Source: an uncultured Ruthenibacterium sp. (GTDB lineage Bacteria > Bacillota > Clostridia > Oscillospirales > Ruminococcaceae). Taken from it: 49,402 nucleotides of DNA. Below, piece after piece: positions 7,426 through 16,704 of the stretch (position 1 is its first letter; the number at the start of each line of letters is the position of its first letter). The position numbers were made by a program, and so were the translations under genes. The notes beneath the pieces were generated by a model that worked only from the letters and a program-made list of their open reading frames with translations, did not search any database and was not told where the DNA came from. Location of the stretch: NCBI GenBank assembly GCA_944386565.1, contig CALXBO010000014.1, forward strand, positions 1-49,402, in the 5' to 3' direction.

Positions 7426-8724
7426 TCAGGCGGCCGCGTCCGTGAGCGCCTGAGCAAATTGCTCGGGTGTGATCGAGCCGTCCGCCAGCAGCGGATACTG
7501 TACGCTTACCTCATCCACGACCGTTGCGTGCCACAGGCTCTGATAGTCGTTGATGGAGTGTTCAGCAGTGTCGGCTAACGCGATGGTCTCATTGACGAGG
7601 GGATAGACGTCGGCGTCGGCGATGGTGCAGTCGGGGACGACGCTGCACACCTCAAGGTCGAGGCGCTGGCTCTCTTCGCTCGTCATGAACTTGACGAATG
7701 CCAGAGAGGCTTCGATCTTCTCCGGCGTCTTGCTGGCAATGCTCCAGCCGATCTGGCCGCTGTTGTACATCACGCCCTCGGGATAAGCGGCGACGGCGAT
7801 CTTGTCGGCAAAGTCCTCAGAGACGACGGACGTGTCATAGAACTTTGACACCATCCACGGGCCGTTGGCGATGATGGCAGTCTTTTCGTTGAAGAAGTTG
7901 TTGGCTGCCGCTGCGTAGTCGCCGCCGATGGCGTCGGCTGTGGTGTACTTCTGGAACATGGTTTGGATCCTTGCCGCTGCGTCGATCAGATCCTGGTTGT
8001 TGTAATCGGTGGGCTGATTCGTGTTCATGAACTCCTCGCCGGAATCCGTCGAACCGACCATCGCGCCCAGCATCAGGCTGGTGCACCAGCCTGAATCGGC
8101 GGTGTCCATCGAGACAGGTGTGATGCCTGCGGCAAGCAGCTTGTCGCACGCCTCAAAGAATTCATCCCATGTGGCAGGGACGCTCTCGATTCCGGCTTGT
8201 TCAAACAGCTCGGTGTTGTAATAGTATCCGACGATTTGACGGATGTAGGGAACAGCATAGAGCTTTCCGTCGCGGGAGTTGACTTTGACGCCTACGTCGC
8301 TCATGAAGTCCGCCCACTCCGGGTCTTCTTCCATGTAAGGCGTCAGGTCGACCAGTTTGTCCTGCATCATGTCGATCAGGTTATAACCGCCGGTGACGAT
8401 GACGTCAGGCAGGTCGTCGGCGCTGTACAGAACCTTGAGCTTGTCGATGTAGTTTTGATCGCCCGGGATCTCCTCCATGACGACCTTGTACTGTCCGGCG
8501 TACTGTTCGTTGAACGTCGCCACGCGCTCGGCGGCCCATTCCGTCTGCGACGCGGTGCCGCACATGAAGGTGGGGAAGCTGATCTCGATGACGTCGCCGG
8601 ACGCAGTGCTTCCGGAAGCTCCAGCGGGGGTAGAGGCGGACGACGAGCCAGAGCAGCCGGCGAGAAGGGAACCGCACATGACGGCGGTCAGCGCAAGCGA
8701 CAAAACTTTTTTGGCACTTTTCAT
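7426..8724 (-). CDS. Sugar ABC transporter substrate-binding lipoprotein
   Basis: 432 aa type-1 solute-binding protein anchored outside the membrane. Start at 8724 behind AAAAAGGAGAGATCTGAC. A signal peptide ends in LLAGC with lipidated C24, then a Ser/Ala/Gly linker, then an MalE-like bilobed domain (typical ...YYYNTELFEQAGIESVPATWDEF...). Upstream in the operon lies a 74-bp gap with a palindrome, which may allow higher expression of this component than of the permeases. The substrate is unknown but should match the GH4 enzyme. Confidence 0.9.
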   Translation of the reverse strand: MKSAKKVLSLALTAVMCGSLLAGCSGSSSASTPAGASGSTASGDVIEISFPTFMCGTASQTEWAAERVATFNEQYAGQYKVVMEEIPGDQNYIDKLKVLYSADDLPDVIVTGGYNLIDMMQDKLVDLTPYMEEDPEWADFMSDVGVKVNSRDGKLYAVPYIRQIVGYYYNTELFEQAGIESVPATWDEFFEACDKLLAAGITPVSMDTADSGWCTSLMLGAMVGSTDSGEEFMNTNQPTDYNNQDLIDAAARIQTMFQKYTTADAIGGDYAAAANNFFNEKTAIIANGPWMVSKFYDTSVVSEDFADKIAVAAYPEGVMYNSGQIGWSIASKTPEKIEASLAFVKFMTSEESQRLDLEVCSVVPDCTIADADVYPLVNETIALADTAEHSINDYQSLWHATVVDEVSVQYPLLADGSITPEQFAQALTDAAA

Positions 8725-8771
8725 GTCAGATCTCTCCTTTTTGTTGACGTGTGATACATGTTGGCTATATA

Positions 8772-8787
8772 AAATGCGGCCGCATTT
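8772..8787. repeat. 16-bp perfect palindrome between permease and binding-protein genes
   Basis: AAATGCGGCCGCATTT lies in the 74-bp gap upstream of the binding-protein gene. In RNA it can fold as a 6-bp stem with a GGCC loop. It could block 3' decay or be a partial attenuator that sets subunit ratios; a protein-binding site is also possible. Confidence 0.5.
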
Positions 8788-8798
8788 ATATCGAAAAA

Positions 8799-9638
8799 TC
8801 AACCCTTGACGGAGCCGGCCACAAGACTGCTGGTGACCTGTTCCTGCAAAAGGATATAGACGAGGATGCTCGGCAGTACCGACATGGTGATGGCTGCGAA
8901 CATTGCGGTGTAATCGAACGAGAATTGCGACGAGAAATAGTTCAGCGCAAGCGGCAGCGTCCGCACGCTCTCGCTCTTGGTGAGGACAAGCGCGAACATA
9001 AATTCATTCCAGCTTGTCAGAAAGTGCAGCGTAGCCGCTGTCGCGAGGCCCGAGCGGGCCATCGGGAGAACTACAATGAAGAAGATGCGCAGAGGGCCTG
9101 CTCCGTCGATCGCCGCGGCCTCTTCAATTTCGCGAGGGATCGACAGAAACGACCCGCGGAGAATGAACAGAGAGGTGGGAAGCCCCAGCGCTGCATATAC
9201 GAGAATGAGGCTGGCTTTTGTGTCCAGCAGGCCGATTTGCGCCATCAGAAGATAGATGGGCATCAAAAGCGCTGAGACGGGGACGAGCAGCGACGAGGAG
9301 AGCAAAAGCGTGAAGGCTTTCTTGCCCCAGAAGTGGAACCGGGCCAGAACATACGCGGCCATCGCAACCACCAATACGCTGATGATGGTATTGATCACAG
9401 AGATCCACACGCTGTTCCCGAAAAAGTGGAAGATGGGCGACATGTCCAGCGCGCGCACGTATCCGTCGAATGCGTAGGAAGTGGGCAAGGCGAACGCGGA
9501 GTCCAGGATCTCTTTGTTCGTTTTGAAGGATGAGATGATGACCCATATGAACGGCCCGACGCAAATGACTGTCGTGTATAAGAGGAAAATACCCTGAAGC
9601 AGTCCGGCGAAAAGCCCTTTCCATCCAAATTTTTTCAT
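8799..9638 (-). CDS. Sugar ABC transporter permease, MalG type
   Basis: 279 aa CUT1 permease with six predicted membrane segments and a C-terminal EAA motif, EAAAIDGAGPLRI, at ~180-192. The start ATG at 9638 overlaps the stop of the lacI-type gene (ATGA), so both are translated from one message. The C-terminus LVAGSVKG is the usual MalG-type ending. It partners the MalF-type permease in the same operon. Gene order is unusual in that the two permeases are split by the binding protein. Confidence 0.9.
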   Translation of the reverse strand: MKKFGWKGLFAGLLQGIFLLYTTVICVGPFIWVIISSFKTNKEILDSAFALPTSYAFDGYVRALDMSPIFHFFGNSVWISVINTIISVLVVAMAAYVLARFHFWGKKAFTLLLSSSLLVPVSALLMPIYLLMAQIGLLDTKASLILVYAALGLPTSLFILRGSFLSIPREIEEAAAIDGAGPLRIFFIVVLPMARSGLATAATLHFLTSWNEFMFALVLTKSESVRTLPLALNYFSSQFSFDYTAMFAAITMSVLPSILVYILLQEQVTSSLVAGSVKG

Positions 9639-10633
9639 TTTCCTGTATCCTCCGCTCCTTTTTGTGAACAGCTGTCCCGCTCGACGATCGAATGCGGAAG
9701 CACGATCTCCCGCGTGCGCATTGCGCTGGGATCATTGAAGAAGATGTCCACAGCTTGCTGCACAAACTCGTCGAGGGGCTGATGGATGGTGGTGAGGCGA
9801 GGGCGCGTTTGCTCTGCAAGCGGCAGGTCGTCGAATCCAAGCACCGATACATCCTGTGGGATCCGGACGTTCAGGTCCAGCAGAGCGTTTATCGCGCCCC
9901 GGGCCATTTCGTCGCTGAACGCAAAGATGGCGGAAAACTGCAACCCGCCCGTCACGATCTCGTGCGCAAAACGGTAGCCGTTTTCGTACGTCAGTTCCCC
10001 ATAGCGGACATAGGGTTCGCCAAACGAGAGCCCGCTCTCCTGCATAGCCATGGAACAGCCGCTGATGCGCTGGTAGCTGGCGTTGATGCCCCGTGCATGG
10101 TTCGAGAAGAACACAATGTTGCGATGCCCAAGCCCGAGCAGATATCGCGTGCCTTCATATGCCGCGGCGATGTCGTTGACGTGAACGGTGGTCGCCTGCT
10201 TGGCGCTCGGCAGTGCCTCTCCGCATACGACGACCGGGATCTCCATCTCCTTTGCGATCTCCAACAGGGGAACGCCGTCCGTCTCCTCCAGCAGGATCAG
10301 GCCGTCCGGTTTCATGCGTCCGAGCCATGCGCGGCTCTGTGCGGCATCCATTCCGCAGATCGGGAAAAACAGCAGCTGCATTCCATAACCGCTGACTTTT
10401 TCCATAAAGAGCTTCATCACTTCGGTGTAAAACGCAAGTCTCATGTGTGGCACGGCAAGCGCCAGAAGTCCGCTCCTTCGACGGACACGGTGCGGCTCCT
10501 GACGTCCGCTCCGAGCGATCACCTCGCTGATTTTTGCAGCGGCTCCGTCGCTGACAAATTCGGCGCCTGTGAAATATCGTGAAACGGTCGCGGGTGACAC
10601 TCCTGCCAGTCGGGCAATTTCTCTCACTGTCAC
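9635..10633 (-). CDS. LacI-family transcriptional regulator
   Basis: 332 aa from a GTG start at 10633 with GGGAGGG 7 bp upstream. This gives the canonical N-terminus MTVREIARLAGVSPATVSR (DNA-binding helix-turn-helix, residues 1-20), followed by a periplasmic-binding-protein-like effector domain. A much longer open frame upstream contains the promoter and both operators, so it is not coding. It is the first gene of the sugar operon and is thus autoregulated. Likely function: repress the importer/GH4/kinase genes until a sugar binds. Confidence 0.9.
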   Translation of the reverse strand: MTVREIARLAGVSPATVSRYFTGAEFVSDGAAAKISEVIARSGRQEPHRVRRRSGLLALAVPHMRLAFYTEVMKLFMEKVSGYGMQLLFFPICGMDAAQSRAWLGRMKPDGLILLEETDGVPLLEIAKEMEIPVVVCGEALPSAKQATTVHVNDIAAAYEGTRYLLGLGHRNIVFFSNHARGINASYQRISGCSMAMQESGLSFGEPYVRYGELTYENGYRFAHEIVTGGLQFSAIFAFSDEMARGAINALLDLNVRIPQDVSVLGFDDLPLAEQTRPRLTTIHQPLDEFVQQAVDIFFNDPSAMRTREIVLPHSIVERDSCSQKGAEDTGK

Positions 10634-10660
10634 AGACGATCCCTCCCATTGCATTTCACG

Positions 10661-10673
10661 TGTTTCTGAAACA
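10661..10673. promoter_or_regulatory. LacI-type operator O1
   Basis: TGTTTCTGAAACA is a perfect 13-bp palindrome with an odd centre, typical for LacI-family operators. It lies about 25-36 bp downstream of the predicted transcription start and about 28 bp before the GTG start. Confidence 0.65.
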
Positions 10674-10703
10674 AATTTGCTGTTTTCACCTAAGGCCAAA
10701 TTA

Positions 10704-10732
10704 TTTATATCGCCTGTTTTCGATAAAGTCAA
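10704..10732 (-). promoter_or_regulatory. Sigma-A promoter of the lacI-GH4 operon
   Basis: On the minus strand TTGACT (10732-10727) and TATAAA (10709-10704) are separated by exactly 17 bp. Start of transcription would be near 10697, between operators O1 and O2. Confidence 0.75.
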
Positions 10733-10808
10733 GAGGTAGTTTTTGTGAAAAATGACATTTTGTAGCCTTGCAAGAACTTGAAAAGAACGATTTGGACAGT
10801 TGTAAAGT

Positions 10809-10821
10809 TGTTTCAGAAACA
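10809..10821. promoter_or_regulatory. LacI-type operator O2
   Basis: TGTTTCAGAAACA is a perfect 13-bp palindrome identical to O1 except for the central base. It lies upstream of the -35 box. The centres of O1 and O2 are 148 bp apart. Further TGTTTC half-sites occur near 10883-10902. Confidence 0.65.
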
Positions 10822-10972
10822 CTGAACACCGCTGCACAAAATATTTGTTAAATTCGATTATAAAAAAGGAAAAGTATGGATTTTGTTTCAAAATGTTTCA
10901 TAAAGTCTCTTTGCCTCGCACAGCGGAAGAGGATCAGAGAATGTTGGCTCAAGCGCATCTTTCCTGCATTTG

Positions 10973-11016
10973 AAAGAGGGACGCCGCAGAAGAAAAACTG
11001 TGGCGTCCCTCTTTTG
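10973..11016 (+). terminator. Strong hairpin with T-run in the intergenic region before the GH31 gene
   Basis: AAAGAGGGACGCC / GGCGTCCCTCTTT form a perfect 13-bp stem with a 16-nt loop, followed by TTTGTTG on the plus strand; it is nearly symmetric. There is no convincing gene to its left on the plus strand, so it may be an attenuator in a leader of the GH31 operon or a relic. The 310 bases up to 11325 hold no recognisable gene; a TGAGATGAGGTG ribosome site precedes the GH31 start. Confidence 0.6.
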
Positions 11017-11325
11017 TTGTCTGTGAAAAGAGATCACTCGAAGATAGAGCGGCAAGGTTTATATTCCGCATGTGCAGGGACGACGGCAGTACGAGTATGG
11101 CTCTGCCGGGGAAACGGTATGACCAAAGAAGACTGAGCGCGCATTGATCGTTTTGAGCAGGATCGGTCCGTTGGGCCGCAGCGGACATCGCTCCGCATTC
11201 CGAACAAGCAGCTTTTTGCCGAAATTGCAGATGCAAAATTGTGCACTTGAAAAGGCGGATGGGATCGCGGAAGATAAAATTGGCAGATCTCTCCGAATGA
11301 AAGGCAACTGAGATGAGGTGAAAAC

Positions 11326-13707
11326 ATGCAAACACATTGTATTCCGCGCACGCGTCCTATGGCCGATCCGAAAAACTGCATCTGCGGGAAAAACTACCGC
11401 ATCACTTTGCTGACGGAAAAACTGGCGCGCTTTGAGTATGACGAAACAGGACAATTTGAGGATCGTCCGACGCAGGTCGTGTGGAACCGTGATTTTCCGC
11501 CGGTCCCGCACACGGTCGTGCGCGGGACGCGCGGCATTACGATCCGAACATCACGCCTGTGCATCGTCTATGACGAAAAGCGGTTTTCCGGTGACGGACT
11601 CGCTGTCACGTTGCACGGTTACGAGAGTGCGCACCGGGGCGGCTGGCACTATGGCGACCATGTGGAGACGCTGAGGGGAACGGCGCGCACGCTGGATGAA
11701 GTCGACGGTGATCAGGTGGAGCTGGAACCCGGCCTCATTGCGACGGATGGCTGCGCAGTGCTGGACGACGGCAAGAGCCTGCTTCTGGCAGACGACGGCT
11801 GGCTTTGCCCGCGCCGGGAGGGTGTGGAGGATGTGTATCTCTTCGGCTACGGAAAGGACTACCTCGAGGCGTTGCGTGACTTCTACCGTCTGTGCGGCCC
11901 GGCACCCATGCTGCCGCGTTTTGCACTCGGAAACTGGTGGAGCCGGTACTATCCCTACACCGAAGAGAGTTACCTTTCGCTGATGGACCGCTTTCAGGCG
12001 GAACAGACGCCGTTTGCTGTCGCAGTGATCGATATGGATTGGCATCTCGTCAAGGTGGACGAGCGATTTGGAAACGGCTGGACGGGGTTCACGTGGAACC
12101 GCGCTCTCTTTCCGGAGCCAGAGCGCTTTCTGAGCGAGCTGCACCGGCGCGGGATGCACGTCACGCTGAATCTGCATCCGGCCGACGGCATTCGCGCGTA
12201 CGAGGAGGCATATCCCGTCATAGCCGCGCATATGGGCATTGATTCGGAAACCGGCGACCCTGTCGCGTTCGATGCGAGTGATCCCGTCTTCCTCAAACAT
12301 TATTATGAGGATGTCCTTCATCCGCTGGAAAAACAGGGAGTGGACTTCTGGTGGGTGGATTGGCAGCAGGGAACGCGAGGTGGCCTCAAGGGGCTCGATC
12401 CGCTTTGGGCCCTCAACCACTATGGCTTTTTGGACAGCGGCCGGGCAGGAAGGCGTCCTCTGGCGTTTTCCCGCTACTCCGGCCCCGGCAGTCACCGATA
12501 CCCTGTTGGCTTTTCAGGAGATACAATCGTCACATGGGAGTCGCTGCAGTTCCAGCCGTATTTCACTGCGACAGCATCCAATATCGGGTACTGTTGGTGG
12601 AGTCACGATATCGGCGGACATATGCGCGGCTACAAGGATGACGAACTGATGGCGCGATGGACGCAGTTCGGCGTTTTTTCTCCGATCCTGCGTCTGCACA
12701 GTGCGTGCAGCGAATTCTGCGGGAAAGAGCCGTGGCGATACAAGCCGGAAACGGCGGATGCAATGCGGCGGGCGCTGCGCCTGCGCCACCGGATGATCCC
12801 TTATCTGTACACGATGAACCACCGGTGCTGGGAGGAGGGAGTCCCGCTCGTCCTGCCGCTCTACTACCTGTATCCGAACCGCGCCGAGGCTTACGAGTTC
12901 GGAAACGAGTACTTTTTTGGCAGCGAGCTTCTGGCTGCGCCGGTCACGACGCCGCGTCTGCACGGCTTAAATGCAGCCCGGACGGACGTCTGGCTTCCCG
13001 ACGGTCTTTGGTACGATATCTTCGAAAAACGCGCCTACCGTGGCGGGCGCACGCTCGCGGTCTATCGCGCGCTGGACAGGATCCCGGTGTTCGCGCGGGC
13101 AGGCGGGATCCTGCCGATGACGGACGAGATCGCGGACGTATTGAAGAACCCGGAACAGCTGCATGTGTTCGTTTTCCTCGGGGCGCCCGGGCAGTTCACG
13201 CTGTATGAGGACGACAACGAGACATGCCTCTATGAGACGCAGCAGGGAGCGCTCACCGGGATGGAACTGACAGAGGAGGCGTTTTACATCCGCGCCGCAC
13301 GCGGTGACACGCAGTTGATCCCGGAGAAGCGCCGCTATGTGCTCGAATTCATCGGGTGTAGCGATCTCAGCGAAACTGTTAAGGTCACGGCGGACGGCGC
13401 GGAGATGCCCGCCCGCGCATTTTACGACGCGGCGTCCCGCGCGCTGCGCCTTGAACTCAGTCCGGTCTCGACCGGGAAAGAGGTGTGCGTCTCCCTTGGC
13501 CGCGACGCCGCTCGCCCTGGAAACGACGTGCGGCGTGAGATATTTGCGTTTCTCGACCAGGCGGAGATCAGTTTTGACTGCAAGGACAGGATCTTCCGCC
13601 TTGCGGAGAGGCAGGAGAACACCGCACAGATCCTCAGCGAGTTGGCGGCGATGGAGCTGCCCGAGGGGCTGTACGGCGCGCTGACGGAGCTTTTGACCGC
13701 TTATTGA
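11326..13707 (+). CDS. Glycoside hydrolase family 31 enzyme
   Basis: 793 aa retaining exo-glycosidase with an N-terminal beta-sandwich, a TIM barrel and C-terminal beta domains. The nucleophile is D345 in FWWVDWQQG and the acid/base D399 in GFSGDTIVTWESL, both at the expected spacing. There is no signal peptide, so it acts in the cytoplasm. Family members cleave alpha-glucosides, alpha-xylosides or alpha-galactosides; the motif alone does not decide. A co-transcribed esterase follows 16 bp downstream. It is divergent from the LacI operon, so the two may share a substrate. Confidence 0.9.
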   Translation: MQTHCIPRTRPMADPKNCICGKNYRITLLTEKLARFEYDETGQFEDRPTQVVWNRDFPPVPHTVVRGTRGITIRTSRLCIVYDEKRFSGDGLAVTLHGYESAHRGGWHYGDHVETLRGTARTLDEVDGDQVELEPGLIATDGCAVLDDGKSLLLADDGWLCPRREGVEDVYLFGYGKDYLEALRDFYRLCGPAPMLPRFALGNWWSRYYPYTEESYLSLMDRFQAEQTPFAVAVIDMDWHLVKVDERFGNGWTGFTWNRALFPEPERFLSELHRRGMHVTLNLHPADGIRAYEEAYPVIAAHMGIDSETGDPVAFDASDPVFLKHYYEDVLHPLEKQGVDFWWVDWQQGTRGGLKGLDPLWALNHYGFLDSGRAGRRPLAFSRYSGPGSHRYPVGFSGDTIVTWESLQFQPYFTATASNIGYCWWSHDIGGHMRGYKDDELMARWTQFGVFSPILRLHSACSEFCGKEPWRYKPETADAMRRALRLRHRMIPYLYTMNHRCWEEGVPLVLPLYYLYPNRAEAYEFGNEYFFGSELLAAPVTTPRLHGLNAARTDVWLPDGLWYDIFEKRAYRGGRTLAVYRALDRIPVFARAGGILPMTDEIADVLKNPEQLHVFVFLGAPGQFTLYEDDNETCLYETQQGALTGMELTEEAFYIRAARGDTQLIPEKRRYVLEFIGCSDLSETVKVTADGAEMPARAFYDAASRALRLELSPVSTGKEVCVSLGRDAARPGNDVRREIFAFLDQAEISFDCKDRIFRLAERQENTAQILSELAAMELPEGLYGALTELLTAY

Positions 13708-13723
13708 AGAAGGAAAGAGACAG

Positions 13724-14545
13724 ATGAAATTGGAAACTGTGGAGGTCCGGGGCGCGGGATCGCTTGACAGCGCGCTCTTCGATGCGTTTTTGCTGGAGGA
13801 TTCCGCCGAGTATGCGGTCCGACGCCGCCCGATGGTCATTGTTTGTCCGGGCGGAGCGTATGCCTTCCTCAGCGAACGGGAAGCGGACCGTGCAGCGATG
13901 CAGTTCTGCGCGATGGGATACCACGCCGGAGTGCTGCGCTACTCCGTCGCGCCGTCGCGCTACCCGGCGGCGCTTTTGGAACTGGGACGCGCAGTGCTTG
14001 CCGTGCGGAACCACGCGGAAGCGTGGAACGTCGACCCCGACCACATCGCGGTGCTCGGCTTTTCGGCGGGCGGACATCTGGCCGGATCGTTTTGCACGCA
14101 GTGGGACATGCCATGGGTGGCGCAGGCGCTCGGCTGCGCCTCCGGGCAGCTGCGGCCGAACGCAATGATCCTCTGCTATCCGGTGGTCACGGCCGGACGC
14201 TGGTGTCATGAGGGCTCGTTCGTGAATCTGCTCGGGGACGACTGGCGCGAGCGGAAGGACGCGCTGTCACTGGAAACTCTTGTGCGCCCGTCCACGCCGC
14301 CCGCGTTCCTCTGGCACACGGCCGAGGATCCGGCCGTGCCCGCGCAGAATTCCATCTCGATGGCGGCGGCGCTGGCCGAACAGAACGTCCCCGTGGAATT
14401 GCACCTCTTTGAGAGGGGCGGGCACGGGCTTGCGCTTGCGGACGAGATGGGAAAGACGGCGTCCGGCGGCGGTGTGGAGAGATCCTGTCAGTGCTGGATC
14501 GGTTTGCTGCACGCATGGCTCGAGCGCTGGCGAACGTCTAGATGA
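13724..14545 (+). CDS. Alpha/beta hydrolase, acetyl-xylan-esterase/BD-FAE-like
   Basis: 273 aa alpha/beta-hydrolase. The oxyanion motif CPGGAY is at ~45-50, the nucleophile S114 in GFSAGG, the acid D202 in TAEDPAVP and the base H234 in GGHGLAL, a complete triad. No signal peptide. Such proteins remove acetyl or other acyl groups from imported oligosaccharides. It lies 16 bp behind the GH31 gene with AGAAGGAAAGAG as ribosome site, and a terminator follows, so it closes a two-gene unit. It probably deacylates the GH31 substrate (inference). Confidence 0.82.
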   Translation: MKLETVEVRGAGSLDSALFDAFLLEDSAEYAVRRRPMVIVCPGGAYAFLSEREADRAAMQFCAMGYHAGVLRYSVAPSRYPAALLELGRAVLAVRNHAEAWNVDPDHIAVLGFSAGGHLAGSFCTQWDMPWVAQALGCASGQLRPNAMILCYPVVTAGRWCHEGSFVNLLGDDWRERKDALSLETLVRPSTPPAFLWHTAEDPAVPAQNSISMAAALAEQNVPVELHLFERGGHGLALADEMGKTASGGGVERSCQCWIGLLHAWLERWRTSR

Positions 14546-14560
14546 ATGCGTGCAAAAGAA

Positions 14561-14600
14561 AAGAAGCTGCCGCACCGCTTTTGCGATGCGGCGGCTTCTT
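14561..14600. terminator. Bidirectional terminator between convergent operons
   Basis: A 14-bp stem AAGAAGCTGCCGCA / TGCGGCGGCTTCTT (one G-T pair) with a 12-nt loop is flanked by A-rich and T-rich sides. It serves the plus-strand esterase gene and the minus-strand GH36 gene, whose stop is at 14608. Confidence 0.8.
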
Positions 14601-14607
14601 TGTGATA

Positions 14608-16704
14608 TCAGAAGGAAATCTCAAGAAACAGCGCGTCCAGCCCGCGCGAAAAAACGACGTGGAGCGCAGCCTGCTTTAGAGCAAACCCCGTTTGGGTCGT
14701 TTGAGGGAAGACTCGCGAGATCGTGCCGCCGCGCGTCAGCCAGTGTCCAAGCGGGATCTCGGCTGTCTGCGCTGCGTTTGTCAGATTCCAAACAGCCAGA
14801 AGCAGCGTGCCGTCCGCCAGAAGCCCGAGCGCGGTCACGCGCCGCTCGTTGATCCCGCACATCCCGAGGGGATAGACCGGACGGCTCCGGGCGATCGTTG
14901 CGCGCAGCGAGCGCCAGAGCGCTGCGCCCTGCTGCAGAAGTCCGAAATTGTGTTCGTCTGCGAGGTCGATGCGCCCGGAAAGGTACATCGTTCCCATCAG
15001 TCCGCTGACGATGCCGAACGCCGTCTGACGCCCGTCGCGCATGGCGTCCAGAAACGCCGCGTCCGGGCGGAAATCGCGGAAGTTGTAAAACGTCGTCGGG
15101 TACGGGCACACCCAGACGCCGGCCTTCTCCGGCGGCATCAGCGCGGCGCTCCCCATCAGGATGGACGGCGTGTTCTGATACAGCTCCTGATCCGAGGTGC
15201 TCTGCAGCGCGAAATGGCGCAGCATCTTGTTGTCCTCGCGCAGGCCGCCGCTGCCGCAGTTCTCGATGATGAGGTCGGGAAAGCGTTCGCGCAGCGCGTC
15301 AAGAAAGCGCAGGAAGCTGTCGTTGCTGCGGATCATGCCCTGAGCGGGCGAGCCGTCCGCGCCGTTGTTGGTGCACCCGGCGCCCAGAGAGTGGTTGTAG
15401 TCGTTCTTGATGTAGCGAAACCCCATCCCGTACAGGTCGGCGACGCGCCGGGTCAGATGTTCACACACGGCGGGTTCGTCGAAGTTGTAGAACCACTTCG
15501 CGCCGCCGACGGGGACGCCGTGGCGCTTCAGCACCGCGTCGTCCGTCAGAGACGCGCCGCGCGCCGAGGCGTCGCACGACTCCAGCTCCAGCCAGATCCC
15601 GGGCAGCATCCCCGCGCCGCGGATCTCCTGCGCGACCTCGCGCAGCGTGCGCTCTGTGTACAGCGCGGGGTCGGGCAGCCAGTCGCCCAACCTGTCGCCG
15701 CTCTGCGCCTGCTCTGCGTTCACCTGCCAGCCCGCGTCGATGCAGAACACCTCGCAGCCGAGCTGCGCCGCGCGCCGGATCAGGGGCGTCAGCGCCCCGG
15801 GGCGCTGATCCAGCCAGAGACCGCCCATGTAGTCGTTGTACACCAGCGGGGGAAGCTGCCGGACGAGGCTGTCGTGCCGCTTGAACGCATTCATCTGCGC
15901 CGCCGCCTCGGCAAACGCGCCGGGCGTCACGCCGAAAAACGCGCGCTCCGCGGCATAGCGCTCGCCGGGGCGCAATCGGAGAAACCACCCGCTTTTTTCG
16001 TCGCAGCCCGAGGCCTCCAGACACAGCCGCCCGCCGGGGTAGCCGCCGAACGCGTACCATTTCAGGTGCCAGGTGTGAGACCCCTCCGTCTCCGCATACC
16101 AGACTGTGCCCGAGGCGGGATCCTCCAGCACAGTCATCGGGTAATAGTTGGCCGTCGACCAGCTGCCCACGGACTGGATTTTGTGCGAAGCGCGCTCCGG
16201 GGCGTGCATCGTCGTGGGGTACAGCCCCAGCTGACGGGCGGTATAGCTCTGCCACTGGCCCTCGCCCTGCCACTTGCTGTGGCACACCCAGAATCGCAGC
16301 GACTCGTTCTCATACCAGGGACGGCCGGCGCCGGACGCGACGCCGTCAAGAAACAGCGACGAAAACGCCGTCAGCGTGACGGGCTCCGGGGCGAGACTGA
16401 TCACGGTGTTGCGCTGCGAGACCACGTCCGCGCCGGGGGTGAAATCCAGTTCCGTCTCGACGCGCAGCGCGGGTTCGCGGCAGAGAAAATCGAGCGTGAC
16501 GCCGCCCTCGTGCTCGCGCAGCCCCTGAAAGAGCAGCCCATCCGCGCCGAGCGCGAGCGGCGGCGCGCCGGCGACGGACAGCTCGAAATTGGCTGTCTCC
16601 GGCGCGGGCGGCTCGCGGGGCGGCGCGCAGCCGCGTGGCGAGAGCAGGAATTTCCCGCTGTCAAAAATCGTGATGCAAAGATTCCGATGTGAAATTGTCC
16701 TCAT
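14608..16704 (-). CDS. Glycoside hydrolase family 36 (alpha-galactosidase-like)
   Basis: 698 aa, the usual GH36 length. It has an N-terminal beta-supersandwich, then a TIM barrel with the nucleophile D435 in YIKNDYN and the acid/base D505 in STSDQE, plus the ENCGSGGLR motif before it. No signal peptide, so cytoplasmic. It removes alpha-linked galactose or a related residue from oligosaccharides. The start overlaps the end of the AraC-type gene by 44 bp, and AGAGGGAG lies upstream, supporting translational coupling. It is last in the GH127-GH105-AraC-GH36 operon. Confidence 0.88.
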   Translation of the reverse strand: MRTISHRNLCITIFDSGKFLLSPRGCAPPREPPAPETANFELSVAGAPPLALGADGLLFQGLREHEGGVTLDFLCREPALRVETELDFTPGADVVSQRNTVISLAPEPVTLTAFSSLFLDGVASGAGRPWYENESLRFWVCHSKWQGEGQWQSYTARQLGLYPTTMHAPERASHKIQSVGSWSTANYYPMTVLEDPASGTVWYAETEGSHTWHLKWYAFGGYPGGRLCLEASGCDEKSGWFLRLRPGERYAAERAFFGVTPGAFAEAAAQMNAFKRHDSLVRQLPPLVYNDYMGGLWLDQRPGALTPLIRRAAQLGCEVFCIDAGWQVNAEQAQSGDRLGDWLPDPALYTERTLREVAQEIRGAGMLPGIWLELESCDASARGASLTDDAVLKRHGVPVGGAKWFYNFDEPAVCEHLTRRVADLYGMGFRYIKNDYNHSLGAGCTNNGADGSPAQGMIRSNDSFLRFLDALRERFPDLIIENCGSGGLREDNKMLRHFALQSTSDQELYQNTPSILMGSAALMPPEKAGVWVCPYPTTFYNFRDFRPDAAFLDAMRDGRQTAFGIVSGLMGTMYLSGRIDLADEHNFGLLQQGAALWRSLRATIARSRPVYPLGMCGINERRVTALGLLADGTLLLAVWNLTNAAQTAEIPLGHWLTRGGTISRVFPQTTQTGFALKQAALHVVFSRGLDALFLEISF

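Noticed and set aside
10876..11136. 86-codon plus frame between the LacI and GH31 operons
   Set aside because: It spans a strong terminator, has no ribosome site and no recognisable features.
14692..16692. 666-codon plus-strand frame over the GH36 gene
   Set aside because: Antisense shadow; the GH36 catalytic motifs are on the minus strand.
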